This document shows positions 34,661 to 43,815 of a DNA stretch of 64,000 bases, piece by piece; within the stretch, counting starts at the first letter, position 1; each line of letters starts with the position of its first letter. The position numbers were made by a program, and so were the translations under genes. The notes below the pieces were generated by a model that saw only the letters and a list, made by a program, of their open reading frames with translations, searched no databases and had not been told where the DNA came from. Origin of the DNA: Crossaster papposus (lineage: Eukaryota; Echinodermata; Asteroidea; Velatida; Solasteridae); the NCBI GenBank assembly GCA_037893245.1, contig JBAIAA010000751.1:1383491-1447490 (forward strand), in the 5' to 3' direction.

Positions 34661-34971
34661 GCCGGGTGTAGTAGCGTGCGCCTGTAATCCAGTGACACTA
34701 GGAGGCCGGGGTTGGTGAATCGCTTGAGGCCGGGAGCAATGTGGTGTCGTCCTGCTCATGACAATCGGGTGTCCAGGCTAAGCTCTGCATCGACATGGTA
34801 GGCCCGGCGGAGGTTGGGTACCATACCAGGTTGACTAAGGAGGGGTGTACCGGCTCAGGGCGGGTAACGCAGCAGGCAAAAGCTCCCATGTGGAGCAGTA
34901 AGCAGGATCACACTTGAGAATGGGAGGCTTCTCACAACCCGGACAACATGGCGAGACCCAATTCTTTATTT
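34661..34971 (+). ncRNA. 7SL: SRP RNA (7SL), copy 42
   Basis: Type A with GACAATCGG. It is the MITE-free duplicate of copy 44. Confidence 0.94.
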
Positions 34972-35313
34972 TTTTCCGGATTTATTTGTCAAAACGTCTG
35001 GTTTTGTTTTATTTTCTTGGTAGAACGATGAGGACCACCTTTTTTAACCAAAGCATTCAAATTTTAAATGGAGTTAACAGTAGTCGTAAAGGCCAAGTGG
35101 TTAAAGAGTTGGACGTTATGGCGCCGAATATCTGTATCGCATTGAATATCCCGGGTACAAGTTCCTTCTAAGAAACACGTTCTGCTGACCGATATGATAA
35201 ATTTCAGCAGTATTTGTCCGTTTTCGGTTTCTTGTGTATTCCCTGCGCACCAAAAACTAATGAACGTTCTTGATCATCTTACTGGGATCACGCCCAAAAC
35301 AGCAAATTAAGGA

Positions 35314-35395
35314 GTCGTGGTGGCCGAGTGGTTAAGGCGTTGGACTCGAAATCCAATGGGATTTTCCCGCGCAGGTTCGAATCCTGTCTACGACG
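35314..35395 (+). tRNA. tRNA-Ser-CGA: tRNA-Ser(CGA), copy 43
   Basis: Canonical body; GATTACATT just downstream, shared with copy 45. Confidence 0.95.
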
Positions 35396-35491
35396 ATTAC
35401 ATTATTTTTGGTTTCTTTCACCGTGCTGTATTTCATGGTTTATACACCGTGTTATTTAATTTAAGACATTTAAGGTTGGCTTCTTCTAGCG

Positions 35492-35802
35492 GCCGGGTGT
35501 AGTAGCGTGCGCCTGTAATCCAGTGACACTAGGAGGCCGGGGTTGGTGAATCGCTTGAGGCCGGGAGCAATGTGGTGTCGTCCTGCTCATGACGATCGGG
35601 TGTCCAGGCTAAGCTCTGCATCGACATGGTAGGCCCGGCGGAGGTTGGGTACCATACCAGGTTGACTAAGGAGGGGTGTACCGGCTCAGGGCGGGTAACG
35701 CAGCAGGCAAAAGCTCCCATGTGGAGCAGTAAGCAGGATCACACTTGAGAATGGGAGGCTTCTCACAACCCGGACAACATGGCGAGACCCAATTCTTTAT
35801 TG
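35492..35802 (+). ncRNA. 7SL: SRP RNA (7SL), copy 43
   Basis: Type A; the terminator T run is broken by G (TATTGTTTTCC), leaving T4. Confidence 0.92.
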
Positions 35803-36144
35803 TTTTCCGGATTTATTTGTCAAAACGTCTGGTTTTGTTTTATTTTCTTGGTAGAACGATGAGGACCACCTTTTTTAACCAAAGCATTCAAATTTTAAAT
35901 GGAGTTAACAGTAGTCGTAAAGGCCAAGTGGTTAAAGAGTTGGACGTTATGGCGCCAAATATCTGTATCGCATTGAATATCCCGGGTACAAGTTCCTTCT
36001 AAGAAACACGTTCTGCTGACCGATATGGTAAATTTCAGCAGTATTTGTCCGTTTTCGGTTTCTTGTGTATTCCCTGCGCACCAAAAACTAATGAACGTTC
36101 TTGATCATCTTACTGGGATCACGCCCAAAACAGCAAATTAAGGA

Positions 36145-36226
36145 GTCGTGGTGGCCGAGTGGTTAAGGCGTTGGACTCGAAATCCAATGGGATTTTCCCG
36201 CGCAGGTTCGAATCCTGTCTACGACG
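36145..36226 (+). tRNA. tRNA-Ser-CGA: tRNA-Ser(CGA), copy 44
   Basis: Canonical body. Confidence 0.95.
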
Positions 36227-36496
36227 ATGACATTATTTTTGGTTTCTTTCACCGTGCTGTATTTCATGGTTTATACACCGTGTTATTTAATTTAAGACAT
36301 TTAAGGTTGGCTTCTTCTAGCGGCCGGGTGTAGTAGCGTGTGCCTGTAATCCAGTGACACTAGGAGGCCGGGGTTGGTGAATCGCTTGAGGCCGGGAGCA
36401 ATGTGGTGTCGTCCTGCTCATGACAATCGGGTGTCCAGGCTAAGCTCTGCATCGACATGGTAGGCCCGGCGGAGGTTGGGTACCATACCAGGTTGA

Positions 36497-36504
36497 CTAA
36501 GGAG
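36497..36504. repeat. hAT target-site duplication, left
   Basis: CTAAGGAG; matching copy at 36768-36775. The uninterrupted gene has it once. It fits the hAT 8-bp pattern nTnnnnAn. Confidence 0.92.
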
Positions 36505-36767
36505 CACTGACCTCTATACATGGACAGATCATCCATTGTTTCATTTTGAAGTCGGCATGCAGAGAAGTGCAACATGGCGTCACTGCTGTGAGCCAATGAA
36601 ATGTCCAGGTGTAGAGTTCAGTTGGTTGGTAAATCCACTGACCTCTACAACTGGACATTTCATTGGCTCACAGCAGTGACGCCATGTTGCACTTCCAGTT
36701 CGCGCCGACTTCAAGTGTTAGCACAGCAGAATATGGACAATGATCTGTCCAGGTGTTGAGGTCAGTG
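36505..36767. mobile_element. Foldback hAT-type MITE
   Basis: 263-bp insertion with no coding capacity. It starts CACTGACCTC and ends GAGGTCAGTG; the terminal inverted repeats run about 29 bp with a few mismatches. The 8-bp target duplication with T at 2 and A at 7 assigns it to the hAT superfamily. Most of its length is palindromic: 36569-36621 pairs with 36638-36696 around a loop near TTGGTTGGTAAAT. The terminal motif CACTGACCTCTA reappears inside at 36638, and a degraded inverted copy sits near 36607-36620, so the element contains four copies of its end region. The reading frame across 36360-36596 is accidental. Confidence 0.9.
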
Positions 36768-37246
36768 CTAAGGAGGGGTGTACCGGCTCAGGGCGGGTAA
36801 CGCAGCAGGCAAAAGCTCCCATGTGGAGCAGTAAGCAGGATCACACTTGAGAATGGGAGGCTTCTCACAACCCGGACAACATGGCGAGACCCAATTCTTT
36901 ATTTTTTTCCGGATTTATTTGTCAAAACGTCTGGTTTTGTTTTATTTTCTTGGTAGAACGATGAGGACCACCTTTTTTAACCAAAGCATTCAAATTTTAA
37001 ATGGAGTTAACAGTAGTCGTAAAGGCCAAGTGGTTAAAGAGTTGGACGTTATGGCGCCGAATATCTGTATCGCATTGAATATCCCGGGTACAAGTTCCTT
37101 CTAAGAAACACGTTCTGCTGACCGATATGATAAATTTCAGCAGTATTTGTCCGTTTTCGGTTTCTTGTGTATTCCCTGCGCACCAAAAATTAATGAACGT
37201 TCTTGATCATCTTACTGGGATCACGCCCAAAACAGCAAATTAAGGA

Positions 37247-37328
37247 GTCGTGGTGGCCGAGTGGTTAAGGCGTTGGACTCGAAATCCAATGGGATTTTCC
37301 CGCGCAGGTTCGAATCCTGTCTACGACG
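37247..37328 (+). tRNA. tRNA-Ser-CGA: tRNA-Ser(CGA), copy 45
   Basis: Canonical body; GATTACATT downstream as in copy 43. Confidence 0.95.
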
Positions 37329-37424
37329 ATTACATTATTTTTGGTTTCTTTCACCGTGCTGTATTTCATGGTTTATACACCGTGTTATTTAATTTAAGAC
37401 ATTTAAGGTTGGCTTCTTCTAGCG

Positions 37425-37735
37425 GCCGGGTGTAGTAGCGTGCGCCTGTAATCCAGTGACACTAGGAGGCCGGGGTTGGTGAATCGCTTGAGGCCGGGAG
37501 CAATGTGGTGTCGTCCTGCTCATGACGATCGGGTGTCCAGGCTAAGCTCTGCATCGACATGGTAGGCCCGGCGGAGGTTGGGTACCATACCAGGTTGACT
37601 AAGGAGGGGTGTACCGGCTCAGGGCGGGTAACGCAGCAGGCAAAAGCTCCCATGTGGAGCAGTAAGCAGGATCACACTTGAGAATGGGAGGCTTCTCACA
37701 ACCCGGACAACATGGCGAGACCCAATTCTTTATTG
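37425..37735 (+). ncRNA. 7SL: SRP RNA (7SL), copy 45
   Basis: Type A with TATTGTTTTCC terminator; partner of copy 43, 1,933 bp upstream. Confidence 0.92.
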
Positions 37736-38077
37736 TTTTCCGGATTTATTTGTCAAAACGTCTGGTTTTGTTTTATTTTCTTGGTAGAACGATGAGGACC
37801 ACCTTTTTTAACCAAAGCATTCAAATTTTAAATGGAGTTAACAGTAGTCGTAAAGGCCAAGTGGTTAAAGAGTTGGACGTTATGGCGCCAAATATCTGTA
37901 TCGCATTGAATATCCCGGGTACAAGTTCCTTCTAAGAAACACGTTCTGCTGACCGATATGGTAAATTTCAGCAGTATTTGTCCGTTTTCGGTTTCTTGTG
38001 TATTCCCTGCGCACCAAAAACTAATGAACGTTCTTGATCATCTTACTGGGATCACGCCCAAAACAGCAAATTAAGGA

Positions 38078-38159
38078 GTCGTGGTGGCCGAGTGGTTAAG
38101 GCGTTGGACTCGAAATCCAATGGGATTTTCCCGCGCAGGTTCGAATCCTGTCTACGACG
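38078..38159 (+). tRNA. tRNA-Ser-CGA: tRNA-Ser(CGA), copy 46
   Basis: Canonical body. Confidence 0.95.
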
Positions 38160-38255
38160 ATGACATTATTTTTGGTTTCTTTCACCGTGCTGTATTTCAT
38201 GGTTTATACACCGTGTTATTTAATTTAAGACATTTAAGGTTCGCTTCTTCTAGCG

Positions 38256-38566
38256 GCCGGGTGTAGTAGCGTGCGCCTGTAATCCAGTGACACTAGGAGG
38301 CCGGTGTTGGTGAATCGCTTGATGCCGGGAGCAATGTGGTGTCGTCCTGCTCATGACGATCGGGTGTCCAGGCTAAGCTCTGCATCGACATGGTAGGCCC
38401 GGCGGAGGTTGGGTACCATACCAGGTTGACTAAGGAGGGGTGTACCGGCTCAGGGCGGGTAACGCAGCAGGCAAAATCTCCCATGTGGAGCAGTAAGCAG
38501 GATCACACTTGAGAATGGGAGGCTTCTCACAACCCGGACAACATGGCGAGACCCAATTCTTTATTT
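38256..38566 (+). ncRNA. 7SL: SRP RNA (7SL), copy 46
   Basis: Type A with three G to T changes: CCGGTGTTGG, TTGATGCCGG and AAAATCTCCC. Confidence 0.92.
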
Positions 38567-38908
38567 TTTTCCGGATTTATTTGTCAAAACGTCTGGTTTT
38601 GTTTTATTTTCTTGGTAGAACGATGAGGACCACCTTTTTTAACCAAAGCATTCAAATTTTAAATGGAGTTAACAGTAGTCGTAAAGGCCAAGTGGTTAAA
38701 GAGTTGGACGTTATGGCGCCGAATATCTGTATCGCATTGAATATCCCAGGTACAAGTTCCTTCTAAGAAACACGTTCTGCTGACCGATATGGTAAATTTC
38801 AGCAGTATTTGTCCGTTTTCGGTTTCTTGTGTATTCCCTGCGCACCAAAAACTAATGAACGTTCTTGATCATCTTACTGGGATCACTCCCAAAACAGCAA
38901 ATTAATGA

Positions 38909-38990
38909 GTCGTGGTGGCCGAGTGGTTAAGGCGTTGGACTCGAAATCCAATGGGATTTTCCCGCGCAGGTTCGAATCCTGTCTACGACG
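38909..38990 (+). tRNA. tRNA-Ser-CGA: tRNA-Ser(CGA), copy 47
   Basis: Canonical body; upstream AATTAATGAG for AATTAAGGAG. Confidence 0.95.
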
Positions 38991-39086
38991 ATGACATTAT
39001 TTTTGGTTTCTTTCACCGTGCTGTATTTCATGGTTTATACACCGTGTTATTTAATTTAAGACATTTAAGGTTCGCTTCTTCTAGCG

Positions 39087-39397
39087 GCCGGGTGTAGTAG
39101 CGTGCGCCTGTAATCCAGTGACACTAGGAGGCCGGGGTTGGTGAATCGCTTGAGGCCGGGAGCAATGTGGTGTCGTCCTGCTCATGACGATCGGGTGTCC
39201 AGGCTAAGCTCTGCATCGACATGGTAGGCCCGGCGGAGGTTGGGTACCATACCAGGTTGACTAAGGAGGGGTGTACCGGCTCAGGGCGGGTAACGCAGCA
39301 GGCAAGAGCTCCCATGTGGAGCAGTAAGCAGGATCACACTTGAGAATGGGAGGCTTCTCACAACCCGGACAACATGGCGAGACCCAATTCTTTATTT
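39087..39397 (+). ncRNA. 7SL: SRP RNA (7SL), copy 47
   Basis: Type A with GGCAAGAGCTCC; T run is T8, so this unit is 832 bp. Confidence 0.93.
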
Positions 39398-39740
39398 TTT
39401 TTCCGGATTTATTTGTCAAAACGTCTGGTTTTGTTTTATTTTCTTGGTAGAACGATGAGGACCACCTTTTTTAACCAAAGCATTCAAATTTTAAATGGAG
39501 TTAACAGTAGTCGTAAAGGCCAAGTGGTTAAAGAGTTGGACGTTATGGCGCCAAATATCTGTATCGCATTGAATATCCCGGGTACAAGTTCCTTCTAAGA
39601 AACACGTTCTGCTGACCGATATGGTAAATTTCAGCAGTATTTGTCCGTTTTCGGTTTCTTGTGTATTCCCTGCGCACCAAAAACTAATGAACGTTCTTGA
39701 TCATCTTACTGGGATCACGCCCAAAACAGCAAATTAAGGA

Positions 39741-39822
39741 GTCGTGGTGGCCGAGTGGTTAGGGCGTTGGACTGGAAATCCAATGGGATTTTCCCGCGCA
39801 GGTTCGAATCCTGTCTACGACG
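39741..39822 (+). tRNA. tRNA-Ser-GGA: tRNA-Ser with anticodon GGA, copy 48
   Basis: Identical to the other tRNA-Ser copies except for two changes. Loop CTCGAAA is now CTGGAAA, so the anticodon is GGA (would read UCC and UCU), and the D arm reads TTAGGGC for TTAAGGC. Acceptor, variable and T arms are intact, so SerRS should still charge it and the change would be coding-neutral. GGA is not the usual eukaryotic anticodon for this box, which is normally read by AGA modified to IGA. It could also be a decaying copy. Confidence 0.88.
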
Positions 39823-39918
39823 ATGACATTATTTTTGGTTTCTTTCACCGTGCTGTATTTCATGGTTTATACACCGTGTTATTTAATTTAAGACATTTAA
39901 GGTTCGCTTCTTCTAACG

Positions 39919-40229
39919 GCCGGGTGTAGTAGCGTGCGCCTGTAATCCAGTGACACTAGGAGGCCGGGGTTGGTGAATCGCTTGAGGCCGGGAGCAATGT
40001 GGTGTCGTCCTGCTCATGACGATCGGGTGTCCAGGCTAAGCTCTGCATCGACATGGTAGGCCCGGCGGAGGTTGGGTACCATACCAGGTTGACTAAGGAG
40101 GGGTGTACCGGCTCAGGGCGGGTAACGCAGCAGGCAAAAGCTCCCATGTGGAGCAGTAAGCAGGATCACACTTGAGAATGGGAGGCTTCTCACAACCCGG
40201 ACAACATGGCGAGACCCAATTCTTTATTG
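39919..40229 (+). ncRNA. 7SL: SRP RNA (7SL), copy 48
   Basis: Type A; CTAACGGCC just upstream; TATTGTTTTCC terminator as in copies 43 and 45. Confidence 0.92.
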
Positions 40230-40571
40230 TTTTCCGGATTTATTTGTCAAAACGTCTGGTTTTGTTTTATTTTCTTGGTAGAACGATGAGGACCACCTTT
40301 TTTAACCAAAGCATTCAAATTTTAAATGGAGTTAACAGTAGTCGTAAAGGCCAAGTGGTTAAAGAGTTGGACGTTATGGCGCCGAATATCTGTATCGCAT
40401 TGAATATCCCGGGTACAAGTTCCTTCTGAGAAACACGTTCTGCTGACCGATATGGTAAATTTCAGCAGTATTTGTCCGTTTTCGGTTTCTTGTGTATTCC
40501 CTGCGCACCAAAAACTAATGAACGTTCTTGATCATCTTACTGGGATCACGCCCAAAACAGCAAATTAAGGA

Positions 40572-40640
40572 GTCGTGGTGGTCGAGTGGTTAAGGCGTTG
40601 GACTCGAAATCCAGCGCAGGTTCGAATCCTGTCTACGACG
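40572..40640 (+). pseudogene. tRNA-Ser(CGA) lacking variable arm, copy 49
   Basis: 69 nt. A 13-base deletion removes nearly the whole variable arm: TCCAATGGG...CCCGCGCAGG becomes TCCAGCGCAGG, leaving about one base between anticodon and T stems. Also GGTCGAG for GGCCGAG in the D arm/A box. Acceptor and T arm remain, and the anticodon stem ends in a T-G pair. SerRS depends on the long arm, so charging with serine is doubtful. Confidence 0.9.
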
Positions 40641-40736
40641 ATGACATTATTTTTGGTTTCTTTCACCGTGCTGTATTTCATGGTTTATACACCGTGTTAT
40701 TTAATTTAAGACATTTAAGGTTCGCTTCTTCTAGCG

Positions 40737-41047
40737 GCCGGGTGTAGTAGCGTGCGCCTGTAATCCAGTGACACTAGGAGGCCGGGGTTGGTGAATCGCT
40801 TGAGGCCGGGAGCAATGTGGTGTCGTCCTGCTCATGACGATCGGGTGTCCAGGCTAAGCTCTGCATCGACATGGTAGGCCCGGCGGAGGTTGGGTACCAT
40901 ACCAGGTTGACTAAGGAGGGGTGTACCGGCTCAGGGCGGGTAACGCAGCAGGCAAAAGCTCCCATGTGGAGCAGTAAGCAGGATCACACTTGAGAATGGG
41001 AGGCTTCTCACAACCCGGACAACATGGCGAGACCCAATTCTTTATTT
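40737..41047 (+). ncRNA. 7SL: SRP RNA (7SL), copy 49
   Basis: Type A, the copy immediately upstream of the retroelement insertion. Confidence 0.94.
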
Positions 41048-41158
41048 TTTTCCGGATTTATTTGTCAAAACGTCTGGTTTTGTTTTATTTTCTTGGTAGA
41101 ACGATGAGGACCATCTTTTTTAACCAAAGCATTCAAATTTTAAATGGAGTTAACAGTA

Positions 41159-41204
41159 GTCGTAAAGGCCAAGTGGTTAAAGAGTTGGACGTTATGGCGC
41201 CGAA
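41159..41204 (+). pseudogene. tRNA-Ser-like relic split by retroelement
   Basis: 5' half of the unit's relic, ending GCGCCGAA. It resumes at 45116 with TATCTGTATCGC. The retroelement lies between them without target duplication. Confidence 0.8.
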
Positions 41205-41357
41205 GTTACTTTTCTTTTCGTTATCGCACGACAGGTGTACTGCGCTCATTAGAGCGCATTCTTATGTATTATGTAATACATTCCAACATAGCCGTATATA
41301 ATAACGGGGAGTTGACTATTCTAGTCACTCTCGGTTGAGCAGCTAATAACCTCGCTT
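41205..41357 (+). repeat. Split direct repeat A1
   Basis: 153 bp beginning GTTACTTTTCTTTTCG and ending AACCTCGCTT. By eye identical to A2 at 43232-43384. Confidence 0.92.
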
Positions 41358-41404
41358 CACGTACCATTGTACTCGTATCGCCTGTATTCGACACATAGAA
41401 AGAC

Positions 41405-42049
41405 ATGATGTCCAGCCCGGACGACGCCTCAAACCAGGATATTTTGCTCGCAATAAGGCAACTAGCGAGCTCCATAGACACTAAGGTTGAGTCTGCTTTT
41501 AAGAAGCAACGCACGGAAGGAGACGTCGAATTCAAGAGTGACGGCAACAAGGACCAGTTTAAGCACGCACTAAAAATTGAGGCGTTGACCGAATCGTCCA
41601 TAGCTTCACTTAATGTCGACGACATCGACGGAGCCAAAGAGCTACTCCAGTCATTACTGGATACCGTCAAGCAACGTAAGAAGCTCATCAAGCTCGCAGA
41701 CCGCTCTTCTCAAGGATGGGCAACGGTCAAAGAATACGTCACCGACGGCCTTGCAGACAACTCGGACGACGAAAAAAGGCTCAAGAAGGCAGAAAAGTCA
41801 GCGGCCGCCAAGAAAGCAGAGCATACGAAGAAGGCCAAGCCCGAGTCTCGTCAGTTTCCTACACGTCCGGCTGCTGCTTCTTATTCTTTTCGCCCCTTCG
41901 GGGCCAGTACCGCTTACCGCTCAGAATACCGCACATGTTTCCAGTGCGGCATCACCGGCCATGTCCGCACCAGCTGCCCCTCCCTACGAGCACTCCGGCA
42001 GACAAGACCACCAGCAGTTCCTGGAGTCCCCGACACAGCCCGCCTATAG
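41405..42049 (+). CDS. Gag-like protein of the Ngaro/DIRS-type element
   Basis: 214 residues. It should be the nucleocapsid-like ORF1 product that binds element RNA. The start at 41405 gives MMSSPDD; a second ATG follows at once. The central part is charged and helical, with a lysine-rich stretch about residues 120-150. Near residues 177-190 is a zinc knuckle, CFQCGITGHVRTSC (C-x2-C-x4-H-x4-C), typical of retroelement gag proteins. The frame is intact, in contrast to the genes downstream. Its 3' end overlaps the RT frame, which lies +1 relative to it, by about 90 bases from the RT's ATG at 41961. Confidence 0.82.
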   Translation: MMSSPDDASNQDILLAIRQLASSIDTKVESAFKKQRTEGDVEFKSDGNKDQFKHALKIEALTESSIASLNVDDIDGAKELLQSLLDTVKQRKKLIKLADRSSQGWATVKEYVTDGLADNSDDEKRLKKAEKSAAAKKAEHTKKAKPESRQFPTRPAAASYSFRPFGASTAYRSEYRTCFQCGITGHVRTSCPSLRALRQTRPPAVPGVPDTARL

Positions 42050-42731
42050 AGACTGGGAGCTTGAAGCACCCTCTAAGGATGAGACGGCCAAAGACGTCCC
42101 CTTGGGAGTTAAAGGTAAACTGAAACCGTGTGTTTCGTATTGGAGAGATTGCCTTGAAGCTAATCATTTTATATTAGATGTCATAGATTCAGGTTACAAG
42201 CTACCATTTTATTTGGAGCCCCCGCCCGTTAACCTGAAAAATAATAAGTCTAGTTTAGATAATTCTCACTTCGTTGAGACGGCCATTGCTGATTTAATCC
42301 GCAAACAGTGCATAATCGAAACTGCTTCCATTCCGTATTGTTGTAATCCTTTGACCGTGGCCGAAGGAAAGAAACTCCGTTTGGTACTCGATTTAAGACA
42401 CCCAAATAAGTTTCTTTGGAAAAACAAATTCAAATATGAAGACTTGAACCATATTGCCCCATCACTAGACCACGACCAATTCTATTTTTCATTTGACCTA
42501 GAATCTGGTTATCACCACGTTGATATTTTTCAACCACATCAACAATACTTGGGTTTTTCTTGGCATCACCATAATTCGATTTTGAAATATTACACGTTCA
42601 CAGTTCTTCCGTTTGGCCTAAGCAGTGCTTGTCATTTGTTCACCAAACTCAACAGACCACTTGTAAATTTCTGGCGTAGACAAGGAATCCAATCATTCAT
42701 GTACATAGATGACGGCCTCATAATCACCTGA
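41961..42731 (+). CDS. Reverse transcriptase, truncated, DIRS/Ngaro type
   Basis: About 256 residues from the ATG at 41961; the frame is open further upstream to 41613 but there it only shadows gag. Visible blocks: KLRLVLDLRHPNKFL; motif A FSFDLESGYHHVDIF with catalytic Asp near residue 179; motif B LPFGLSSACHLF at about 216-227; motif C FMYIDDGLII with YIDD at about 248-251. LDLRHxNKFL and SGYHHV are characteristic of DIRS/Ngaro reverse transcriptases. The protein stops four residues after YIDDGLII, so thumb, RNase H and any methyltransferase-like domain are missing. The frame suggests either re-initiation or +1 frameshifting from gag. A complete enzyme would need several hundred more residues, so this copy is inactive. 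Confidence 0.85.
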   Translation: MSAPAAPPYEHSGRQDHQQFLESPTQPAYRDWELEAPSKDETAKDVPLGVKGKLKPCVSYWRDCLEANHFILDVIDSGYKLPFYLEPPPVNLKNNKSSLDNSHFVETAIADLIRKQCIIETASIPYCCNPLTVAEGKKLRLVLDLRHPNKFLWKNKFKYEDLNHIAPSLDHDQFYFSFDLESGYHHVDIFQPHQQYLGFSWHHHNSILKYYTFTVLPFGLSSACHLFTKLNRPLVNFWRRQGIQSFMYIDDGLIIT

Positions 42732-43075
42732 TCTTAATTCCGCAAATACCAACAGGCCGATGATATGTCCAGACGGCATACATTTTCATTCCAGGGTAGT
42801 AGATTGGAGATCAATGTATATTTCTTTTACCCCTCCCACATTGGGTTCAAACTCGGTATTTCAGACGAAGCCTTTTTTCTCGTGTTTGATCTTGAGATTC
42901 GAATACAAGATCCCAGACCGCACATTTTGCACATGATAGCTTAGATACGGGCTGTTAAAAGCAAATGCCGATTTGCGTGCATTATTGAAACGGTTGTTTA
43001 TAACCATAGGAACCGTGAGTGTTCCACCTGTGTATATAGCCGTTTAGGCTTTCCCCTTTCTTTGGCGTTCTCGTA
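42732..43075. other. Degenerate retroelement interior, RNase H region missing
   Basis: 344 bp between the RT stop and repeat B1. No RNase H motif or long frame is visible in any of the three forward frames. It is probably the remains of a larger segment lost by internal deletion. Confidence 0.55.
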
Positions 43076-43231
43076 TGTGTAGGTTGCGAGGCAACAAGCC
43101 GCCCCGCCATACCAATCGTTCTCCAATGTTGTTTCCACTGCTTTTATTTTATTAATTGTCATGTTTATTTGGTAACATGAGGGAGATTTAGAAAAGAAAA
43201 TTATTTTCTGACGGAAGTATGGAGGAAGAAA
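43076..43231 (+). repeat. Split direct repeat B1
   Basis: 156 bp beginning TGTGTAGGTTGCGAGG and ending GGAGGAAGAAA. One difference from B2 (GCCCCG here, GCTCCG there). Joined directly to A2. Confidence 0.92.
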
Positions 43232-43384
43232 GTTACTTTTCTTTTCGTTATCGCACGACAGGTGTACTGCGCTCATTAGAGCGCATTCTTATGTATTATG
43301 TAATACATTCCAACATAGCCGTATATAATAACGGGGAGTTGACTATTCTAGTCACTCTCGGTTGAGCAGCTAATAACCTCGCTT
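43232..43384 (+). repeat. Split direct repeat A2
   Basis: 153 bp, by eye identical to A1. The B1-A2 join is the sequence expected at the closed ends of the circular intermediate. Confidence 0.92.
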
Positions 43385-43815
43385 TCCCATAGCCCGCCCA
43401 TTCCCCAAAAGCGACAGTACATAGCAGTACTTTAATACATAGACTTGATCGGAAAAGGGGGGGCGCGACCCTCGTCCAACGTCCAGGTCGCGTCCACGGT
43501 TCCTCCCACGTGGGGGTTTTACGTGGCCACCGAGTGCTGAGCCCTACGGTTCAGACTGACGTTGGGCGCCGAGAAAGTCTAACCCTCCTCCCTTTCATTG
43601 TCGTTCCCTTCACGGGTAACGAAAGCAAATTGTGTTGCTTTGTTCAATTTTTACATTGCATTAATGTCAACCTCTTTATGGTATCGAAATCAAATTGTTC
43701 TGCCTTGATGATTCATTTTGCAAACCGCAGTTTTTATACTGCATTAATGTCGACCCCCTTTTGCGGGTTCTGAAAGCAAATTTTGCTGTTTGTTTATTTG
43801 TTTTCTAAATTGCAG
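43385..43815. other. Retroelement interior, noncoding, before recombinase
   Basis: No convincing coding frame. It holds imperfect direct repeats: GAAAGCAAATT-like at about 43620, 43685 and 43771, and GCATTAATGTC at 43658-43668 and 43741-43751. It ends in a pyrimidine-rich stretch and TTGCAG (to about 43815) directly before the recombinase-like frame, which resembles a splice acceptor. Confidence 0.5.

Larger units (their letters stand above)
28850..34920 (+). repeat. Higher-order repeat: second four-unit block present twice
   Basis: About 28850-31600 recurs at about 32170-34920, offset 3,324 bp. Shared markers: AGTAAACAGG at 29084/32408, TTCCGCAG at 30218/33542, GCGCTTGTAATCC at 30524/33848, GGTTGGCTTC at 31319/34643 and GACAATCGG at 31436/34760. 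A few changes are private to one block, for example GGTTTGGTTTT at 30015 and GGAGACCGG at 33040, so some mutation followed the duplication. Confidence 0.88.
36323..36904 (+). pseudogene. 7SL: SRP RNA (7SL), copy 44, split by MITE
   Basis: A 7SL gene in two parts, 36323-36504 and 36768-36904, separated by a 263-bp hAT MITE in the S domain directly before helix 8. The 8-bp target CTAAGGAG is duplicated. A transcript would carry a long hairpin in the SRP54-binding region, and the inserted element has no T run long enough to be sure of termination, so a defective SRP RNA is likely. Also GTGTGCCTG in the Alu domain. Confidence 0.93.

Noticed and set aside
41613..41960. N-terminal extension of the RT frame
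   Set aside because: This part overlaps gag in another frame and is rich in Ser/Arg/Thr without RT-like sequence; the family-like sequence starts after about 42030.
42998..43276. 92-residue - strand frame within the retroelement
   Set aside because: It lies across the antisense of the split direct repeats B1 and A2 and resembles no retroelement protein.
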